Assembly (NCBI GenBank): GCA_016210425.1
Contig: JACQUE010000142.1
Span: forward strand, 1-7,516
Source of the DNA: Chloroflexota bacterium
GTDB taxonomy: Bacteria; Chloroflexota; Dehalococcoidia; JACQUE01
DNA: 7,516 nt
Reading direction: 5' to 3'
The notes beneath the pieces are model-generated. The model saw only the letters and a list, made by a program, of their open reading frames with translations, had not been told where the DNA came from and did not search any database. Both the position numbers and the translations under genes were made by a program. Positions 3,472-7,516 of this stretch are shown in pieces; position 1 is the first letter of the stretch, and every line of letters starts with the position of its first letter.

Positions 3472-5916
3472 TCATTCGACGCCGGCAAGGACGCCGGCGA
3501 ACTGGTTCGGGTGAACCGGAGCGTCGGCCTCCTGCCAAGGGTCGGCGTACACATCGGCTATTGCCGTGATCTCCGCGTCAAGGCCATCACAGATACCTTC
3601 CGCGTCCTCCACCAGAAGACGGCGCAGCTCCTGAATACCAATGCGCTCCACGAAGTCGTATGTCCGTTCTTGGTACTTGGCGTTCTCCCGATAATACTGT
3701 ATGAAGCGCCTCACGTAATTCAGCACCTCGTCGTGGGATTGCGCCACACACAGGATGTCACCCTTGCGCACACGGGAGCCGGCGGAGCCGCCCACGAATA
3801 CCTCCCACTTGCCACCCTCGACGGCCACCGCTCCCACGTCCTTGGTGGTGGCCTCGGCGCAGTTGCGAGGGCAGCCGGAGCAGGCGAGCTTCATCTTGTG
3901 GGGGGACTCGATGCCCTGCAAACGCCTTTCAATCTTGACGCCCAGGGTTAGGCTGTCGCCCAGGCCGTAGCGGCAGAAGTCAGCACCGACGCAGGTCTTG
4001 CAAGTGCGGAATGCCTTGGTGTACGCGTGTCCTGAAGGCATTCCCAGGTCTCTCCAAACCGCCGGTAGCTCCTCTTTGGGTATGCCCAGCAGGGCGATGC
4101 GCTGCCCGCCCGTTATCTTTACCATGGGCACCTGGTACCTCTCCGCGACATCGGCGATGCGTCGAAGTTGCGTCGGCGTCGCAACGCCGCCATAGATGCG
4201 GGGCACCACGCTAAAGGTACCGTCCTTCTGGATATTGGCATGGACGCGGTCGTTGATATGCCGGGCATCGCGCTCGTCTTCGTACTCTTCACCCCAGACG
4301 GTTCTCAGCAGCGATGCGAGCGCAGCCTTGCTGTCGGGGTCGTCTGTGCCGCCGCCCAGAGCCTCAAGAACGGCCGAGACGCTGCGCAACTCCTTTTCCT
4401 TAACGGCCATAACAAGCTTCCGCTTCGTCATGGGTACTCCGGGCACGTAGTACTGAACGGTTGGATCGTCGGCAAGGGTTCCCTCGGAGGCCAGCTCCAA
4501 AAGAGCCTTGACCTGCGGTTTGCAGGAGCCGCAACCGGTGCCCGCCCGCGTAGCCTCGCATAATCCCTTCAGAGTGCGGTGTCCTGCCTTTACCGCCTCC
4601 ATGATCGCACCTTTGGATACGCCGTTGCAGTTGCAGACGTGGGCGTCGGCGGGCAGGTCGGCCAGGTTCGGTGACCCTGCATCCTCCGTTACGGGAAATA
4701 GAAGCTCTGCTCGGCTTTGCGGCACCGGCTGCCCCCGCCGAAATATCTGCAGCAGTCGGGGAGACAGCAGGCCGTCTCCCAACAGAGTAGCCCCGGCAAG
4801 AAGGCCCTCCCGTACGATGAGCTTCACATAGACGCCGCGTGACGGCTCAATGTAGGTCACCACCTCGTCTCCCTCCCGGCAGGAATCGCTATCCCCGATG
4901 AGGGTCAGGTCCACTCCCATAACTTTGAGCCGCGTAGAGACCTTTGACTCCCTGTATGTCGCCTGAGGGTTGGCACCGGTGAGCCGGTCGGCCAGTACCC
5001 GGGCCTGCTCCCATGCGGGCCCCACAAGACCGAAGGTCCGGCCGCGGTGCTCCGCACAGTCGCCAATGGCGCAGATGTCGGGATCGTTTCGGCAGGACAG
5101 GTCGTCATGGACGACGATGCCTCGCTGCACCGTCAGCCCTGCTTGCTTGGCCAGGTCCACGCTAGGTCTGGTCCCAGCGGCTATGACCACCAGATCGCAA
5201 CCGAGGGTGGAGCCGTCTTCGAAAGCCAGCCCGCTGACCCGATCATCGCCGAGGACGGTCGCCGTCGCCTTTTCCAGGTGGATTTGGACGCCCCTCTGCT
5301 CAAGAGCGCGTTGCAGCATCGCCCCTGCCGTCGGGTCAACCTGGGTCTCCATCAGATGGGATGTCAAGTGCACCACGTGCACTTCCAGCCCTCGGCTCAT
5401 GAGGCCACACGCTGCCTCCAGCCCCTGCAAGCCACCGCCGATGACCGCCGCCCGGCGCCCATTGGCTGCGCAACGTATAATCCCCTCACAGTCGCCCAGG
5501 GTTCGGAAGACGTGAATGCCTTCTCGGAAGCTGCCCAGATCACCGTAGAGCCCCTTGATGGAAGGCACGATGGGTGTGCTGCCGGTGGCAATCACCAGCG
5601 TGTCGTACGGCTCCACGATCTCGCCCGGTGCATATATCTTTCGGGCCAGTCTGTCTATCCAGCCTACCCGGACGCCGCTGTGCAGCTTCACACCTTTCTC
5701 CGCGTACCAGGTCGGCGCGTTGATGAGGATATCCTGTGGCTGATTCGTCCCGGCCAGGACGCCGGAAAGAAGGATCCGGTTGTAGTTGCCATCTGGGTCG
5801 TCGCCGAACACCACAATCTCGAAGAGGCCACCGCCGCCGCGGGCCAATACCTCTTCCACCAACCTTCCTCCAGCCATGCCATTGCCGATAACGACAAGTC
5901 GTCGTTTGTTTTGCAT
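3472..5916 (-). CDS. nirB: NAD(P)H-nitrite reductase large subunit (NirB)
   Basis: An 814-aa siroheme enzyme reducing nitrite to ammonium with six electrons from NAD(P)H, cytoplasmic. Domains in order: FAD site 'VIGNGMAGGR' (9-18); NAD(P)H site 'VIGGGLQGLEAA' (158-169); second FAD motif 'DICAIGDCAEH' (280-290); BFD-like [2Fe-2S] domain with C428, C430, C462 and C465 ('CNCNG..GTGCGSC'); a nitrite/sulfite-reductase ferredoxin-like half-domain from about 495; then the siroheme/[4Fe-4S] domain with ligands C642-x5-C648 and C682-x3-C686 ('TCVGADFCR', 'ACSGCPRNCAEA'). Length agrees with NirB/NasD proteins (about 800-850), and all cofactor motifs look intact. ATG 5916 has AAGGAG at 5927-5932 with 10 nt spacing. 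It forms an operon with nirD. No nitrate reductase or transporter follows, so nitrate steps, if any, are elsewhere. Expression is probably controlled by the array at 6014-6073. Confidence 0.97.
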   Translation of the reverse strand: MQNKRRLVVIGNGMAGGRLVEEVLARGGGGLFEIVVFGDDPDGNYNRILLSGVLAGTNQPQDILINAPTWYAEKGVKLHSGVRVGWIDRLARKIYAPGEIVEPYDTLVIATGSTPIVPSIKGLYGDLGSFREGIHVFRTLGDCEGIIRCAANGRRAAVIGGGLQGLEAACGLMSRGLEVHVVHLTSHLMETQVDPTAGAMLQRALEQRGVQIHLEKATATVLGDDRVSGLAFEDGSTLGCDLVVIAAGTRPSVDLAKQAGLTVQRGIVVHDDLSCRNDPDICAIGDCAEHRGRTFGLVGPAWEQARVLADRLTGANPQATYRESKVSTRLKVMGVDLTLIGDSDSCREGDEVVTYIEPSRGVYVKLIVREGLLAGATLLGDGLLSPRLLQIFRRGQPVPQSRAELLFPVTEDAGSPNLADLPADAHVCNCNGVSKGAIMEAVKAGHRTLKGLCEATRAGTGCGSCKPQVKALLELASEGTLADDPTVQYYVPGVPMTKRKLVMAVKEKELRSVSAVLEALGGGTDDPDSKAALASLLRTVWGEEYEDERDARHINDRVHANIQKDGTFSVVPRIYGGVATPTQLRRIADVAERYQVPMVKITGGQRIALLGIPKEELPAVWRDLGMPSGHAYTKAFRTCKTCVGADFCRYGLGDSLTLGVKIERRLQGIESPHKMKLACSGCPRNCAEATTKDVGAVAVEGGKWEVFVGGSAGSRVRKGDILCVAQSHDEVLNYVRRFIQYYRENAKYQERTYDFVERIGIQELRRLLVEDAEGICDGLDAEITAIADVYADPWQEADAPVHPNQFAGVLAGVE

Positions 5917-5997
5917 ACAGACATCACTCCTTGCTGTCGCCCTCGCCGACGAATCACCGGTCCGGCGATATGGGCTAGTGCTATGTGGCCTCCTCTA

Positions 5998-6003
5998 AGA
6001 CTA
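5998..6003 (-). promoter_or_regulatory. Weak candidate -10 for nirBD
   Basis: On the minus strand TAGTCT lies exactly 10 nt beyond the last operator half-site (6014-6018), the same spacing as at the two amt promoters. It matches the -10 consensus poorly (3 of 6); positional agreement is the main reason to list it. The leader to the nirB start would be about 75 nt. Confidence 0.25.
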
Positions 6004-6013
6004 TGTGAGTTAT

Positions 6014-6073
6014 GTTACAAATCGGTCTCTAGACGGTTACGGTGACATTACGCTTGTGTAACGAAAGTGTTAA
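6014..6073 (-). promoter_or_regulatory. Six-half-site GlnR-like operator array between nirB and the CoA-transferase
   Basis: On the plus strand pentamers start at 6014, 6025, 6036, 6047, 6058 and 6069: GTTAC, GTCTC, GTTAC, ATTAC, GTAAC, GTTAA, each separated by exactly 6 nt. Read toward nirB these are TTAAC, GTTAC, GTAAT, GTAAC, GAGAC, GTAAC, matching the half-sites before amtB and before 2786. Nitrite reductase is a known GlnR target in actinobacteria. It is the longest array in the window, and its location in a divergent spacer means it could also influence the gene starting at 6184. Confidence 0.65.
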
Positions 6074-6111
6074 TATGCGCCATTGCATCAAAGAGCTTTC
6101 GCCCTCGTTGA

Positions 6112-6131
6112 GCCGCTCCTTATGCAGCGGC
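6112..6131. repeat. Small hairpin upstream of the CoA-transferase promoter
   Basis: 'gccgct' (6112-6117) and 'agcggc' (6126-6131) form a perfect 6-bp stem with an 8-nt loop, just upstream of the extended -10. It could be a minor operator or chance. Confidence 0.25.
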
Positions 6132-6141
6132 CTCGCTCGCG

Positions 6142-6150
6142 TGCTATAAT
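6142..6150 (+). promoter_or_regulatory. Extended -10 promoter for the CoA-transferase gene
   Basis: TGC followed by a perfect TATAAT (6145-6150) makes an extended -10 element. No good -35 lies 16-18 nt upstream, which extended -10 promoters tolerate. The start of transcription would be near 6157, giving a leader of about 27 nt. Confidence 0.6.
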
Positions 6151-6183
6151 CGCCCTGCGCGTATCAATTAAACGGAGGCATGC

Positions 6184-7392
6184 GTGGCGGCATCGGCCTT
6201 AAGCGGCTTCAAAGTGGTGGAATGGGCCCACTTCATAGCGGGCCCCTACTGTGCAAAGCTGCTGGCCGACATGGGCGCCGAGGTCATCAAGGTGGAGGAG
6301 CCTCCGGCTGGTGACGAGGCCCGCCGCCATGGCCCTTTCCCCGGTGACCTGCCTCATCCGGAACACAGCGGCCTCTTCCTCTCCTGCAACACCAACAAGC
6401 TGGGCATCACCCTCGATCCCCATAAGGCGACGGGCCGCCAGATATTCCTGCGGCTCCTCTCGCAGGCGGATGTCCTCATCGAAGATAACCCGCCCCTTAT
6501 ATTAAATGAGTCGCATCTGGACTACGAAGCCCTCGCCGCCGTAAACCCCCGCCTGGTCGTCACCTCCATCACCCCCTTCGGCCAGACCGGGCCCTATCGG
6601 GATTATCGCGCGTACTACCTGAACCTATTCCACGGCAGCGGCCGAGGCTACCTCATGCCCCACGATTCGCCCAATCTGGAGCGGGAGCCCGTGAAGGCGG
6701 GGACATTCCTCGGCGAGTTCGAATCGGGGTTGAGCGCCGCCGTGGCGACCCTGGGCGCCCTCTACGCCCGCTACGCCACGGGCGTTGGGCAGCATGTGGA
6801 TGTCTCCAAGCAGGAGGCGTTCATGGCGCTGGAGCGTGTCGAGATCGGCAAGTACCCCAACGAAGGCTCAAGCTCCCAACGCGCCTCGGGCCGGCGCATG
6901 TTCGGCGGGCTCATGCCATGCGCCGACGGCTATGTCGAGATCGCCGTGGCGCAGGACAAGCAGTGGCGCGGCCTCTGCGATCTCATGGGGCACCCCGAAT
7001 GGACGAAGGAGGAGCGCTGCCGCACGGAGCAGTTGCGCTCGCAGAATGTTGACGACCTGGTGCCTCTGCTGGCCGAGTGGGTGGCCCAGCAGCCGCGCGA
7101 CCGGCTCTTCCACGAGGGCCAGGCCCGGGGCGCGGCCGTCGGCGCCGTCTATACCGCCGAGGACGTCGTCAACTCGCCGCAGCTCGCCGCTCGCGCCTTC
7201 TTCTTCGAGATGGAGCACCCCAAGGTCGGGCGAGTGAAGATGCCCTCGGCGCCCTACAAGATGTCGAAGACACCCTGGCGCCTGGGGCGGGTTGCGCCGG
7301 AGGTGGGCCAGCACAACGATGAGATCTACGGCGGCCGGTTGGGCCTCAGCAGGCAGGAGCTAGCGCGCCTGCGCGAGGTGGGGGTGATTTAA
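6184..7392 (+). CDS. Family III CoA-transferase (CaiB/BaiF type)
   Basis: A 402-aa family III CoA-transferase, a cytoplasmic enzyme that moves CoA between carboxylic acids; the substrate cannot be read from sequence. Family landmarks: 'VVEWAHFIAGPYCAKLLADM' then 'GAEVIKVEEP' (11-40), 'GDEARRHGPF' (43-52), 'NTNKLGITLD' (69-78), 'ITPFGQTGPYRDY' (129-141), 'GALYARYATGVGQHVDVSKQ' (191-210), and the C-terminal 'MPSAPYKMSKTPW'. The length is normal. The start is GTG 6184, with GGAGG at 6174-6178 and 5 nt spacing; the ATG at 6180 is out of frame. The usual catalytic Asp, four residues before the conserved Gly, appears to be Glu here (E178 in 'GEFESGL'), so it may be a variant subgroup. It is divergent from nirBD, and no partner gene is visible, so no link to nitrogen metabolism can be claimed. 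Confidence 0.92.
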   Translation: MAASALSGFKVVEWAHFIAGPYCAKLLADMGAEVIKVEEPPAGDEARRHGPFPGDLPHPEHSGLFLSCNTNKLGITLDPHKATGRQIFLRLLSQADVLIEDNPPLILNESHLDYEALAAVNPRLVVTSITPFGQTGPYRDYRAYYLNLFHGSGRGYLMPHDSPNLEREPVKAGTFLGEFESGLSAAVATLGALYARYATGVGQHVDVSKQEAFMALERVEIGKYPNEGSSSQRASGRRMFGGLMPCADGYVEIAVAQDKQWRGLCDLMGHPEWTKEERCRTEQLRSQNVDDLVPLLAEWVAQQPRDRLFHEGQARGAAVGAVYTAEDVVNSPQLAARAFFFEMEHPKVGRVKMPSAPYKMSKTPWRLGRVAPEVGQHNDEIYGGRLGLSRQELARLREVGVI

Positions 7393-7431
7393 GTATGTGT
7401 CATTGCTACGCAAATGCAGGGTCGAGCAAAC

Positions 7432-7516
7432 TGTCATTCTGAAGCCCGCCGAAGGTGGGCTGAAGAATCCGTCTCCTCCCGGTCTCAACAGGAACGGACT
7501 CTTCGCTTCGCTCAAG
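7432..7516. repeat. Inverted repeat of the 'gtcattctga..gaagaatcc' family, cut by the window edge
   Basis: The left arm (7432-7471) begins 'tgtcattctgaagcccgcc' and ends 'gctgaagaatccgt'. The right arm from 7494 ('acggactcttcgcttcgctc') is its inverted, diverged counterpart and runs off the end. The left arm has an internal 8-bp stem ('agcccgcc' with 'ggtgggct', one G-T pair). Architecture and core bases match the arms at 439-530, showing one repeat family at both ends of the window. Palindromes of this kind are common between genes in Chloroflexota-like genomes, as I recall. Confidence 0.6.

Noticed and set aside
3455..3538. Upstream extension of nirD overlapping the nirB 3' end
   Set aside because: The extra 28 residues are Arg-rich and unlike the family, and the ATG at 3454 has its own GAGGAG at the right distance.
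5047..6045. 332-codon open frame antisense to nirB
   Set aside because: It lies opposite intact NirB FAD and NAD domains, has no ribosome site or recognisable motif, and runs into the nir operator.

Overview
The window is about 60% GC, gene-dense bacterial chromosome built around nitrogen acquisition. Every protein reads as free-living bacterial; no phage, transposase, CRISPR or RNA gene is visible. The host is most likely a member of the Chloroflexota (Dehalococcoidia or SAR202-like). That rests on general protein flavour, the family III CoA-transferase and the 'gcgaagggtct / gtcattctga' inverted repeats in the intergenic spaces. It is an inference at moderate to low confidence.

Layout. (1) 1-263: the C-terminal end of an aspartase/fumarase-superfamily lyase, probably aspartate ammonia-lyase. 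(2) 264-699: a repeat-bearing spacer ending in the amtB control region. (3) 700-2569: an operon of ammonium channel amtB, PII protein glnK and a 60-aa single-pass membrane protein. (4) 2570-3026: a second, decayed-looking unit. It has an amtB-like promoter and leader, a freestanding 36-codon copy of the AmtB cytoplasmic tail, and a 35-aa paralogue of the small membrane protein. (5) 3110-5916, minus strand: nirB-nirD, assimilatory NAD(P)H-nitrite reductase. (6) 5917-6183: the divergent control region. (7) 6184-7392: a CaiB/BaiF CoA-transferase. (8) 7393-7516: a spacer with another inverted repeat.

The most striking signal is regulatory. Three places carry pentameric half-sites spaced by exactly 6 nt (11-bp period): 613-650 before amtB, 2695-2732 before the tail mini-gene, and 6014-6073 before nirB. 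The half-sites (GTNAC, GAAAC and close variants) and their spacing match the pattern known for actinobacterial GlnR, the OmpR-family nitrogen regulator, which controls amtB-glnK and nirBD in those bacteria. Each array lies exactly 10 nt upstream of a TA---T hexamer in the direction of its target gene. I infer one GlnR-like nitrogen regulon covering ammonium uptake and nitrite reduction.

The region at 2695-2896 aligns without gaps to the amtB control region (constant offset 2082 from 613 to 699). At the amtB start codon it jumps straight to the amtB tail. This is best explained as a second amtB that lost its whole membrane body but kept its promoter, leader and last 36 codons, with mostly synonymous divergence in that tail. 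Whether the leftover is a fossil or a working tail peptide is the main open question.
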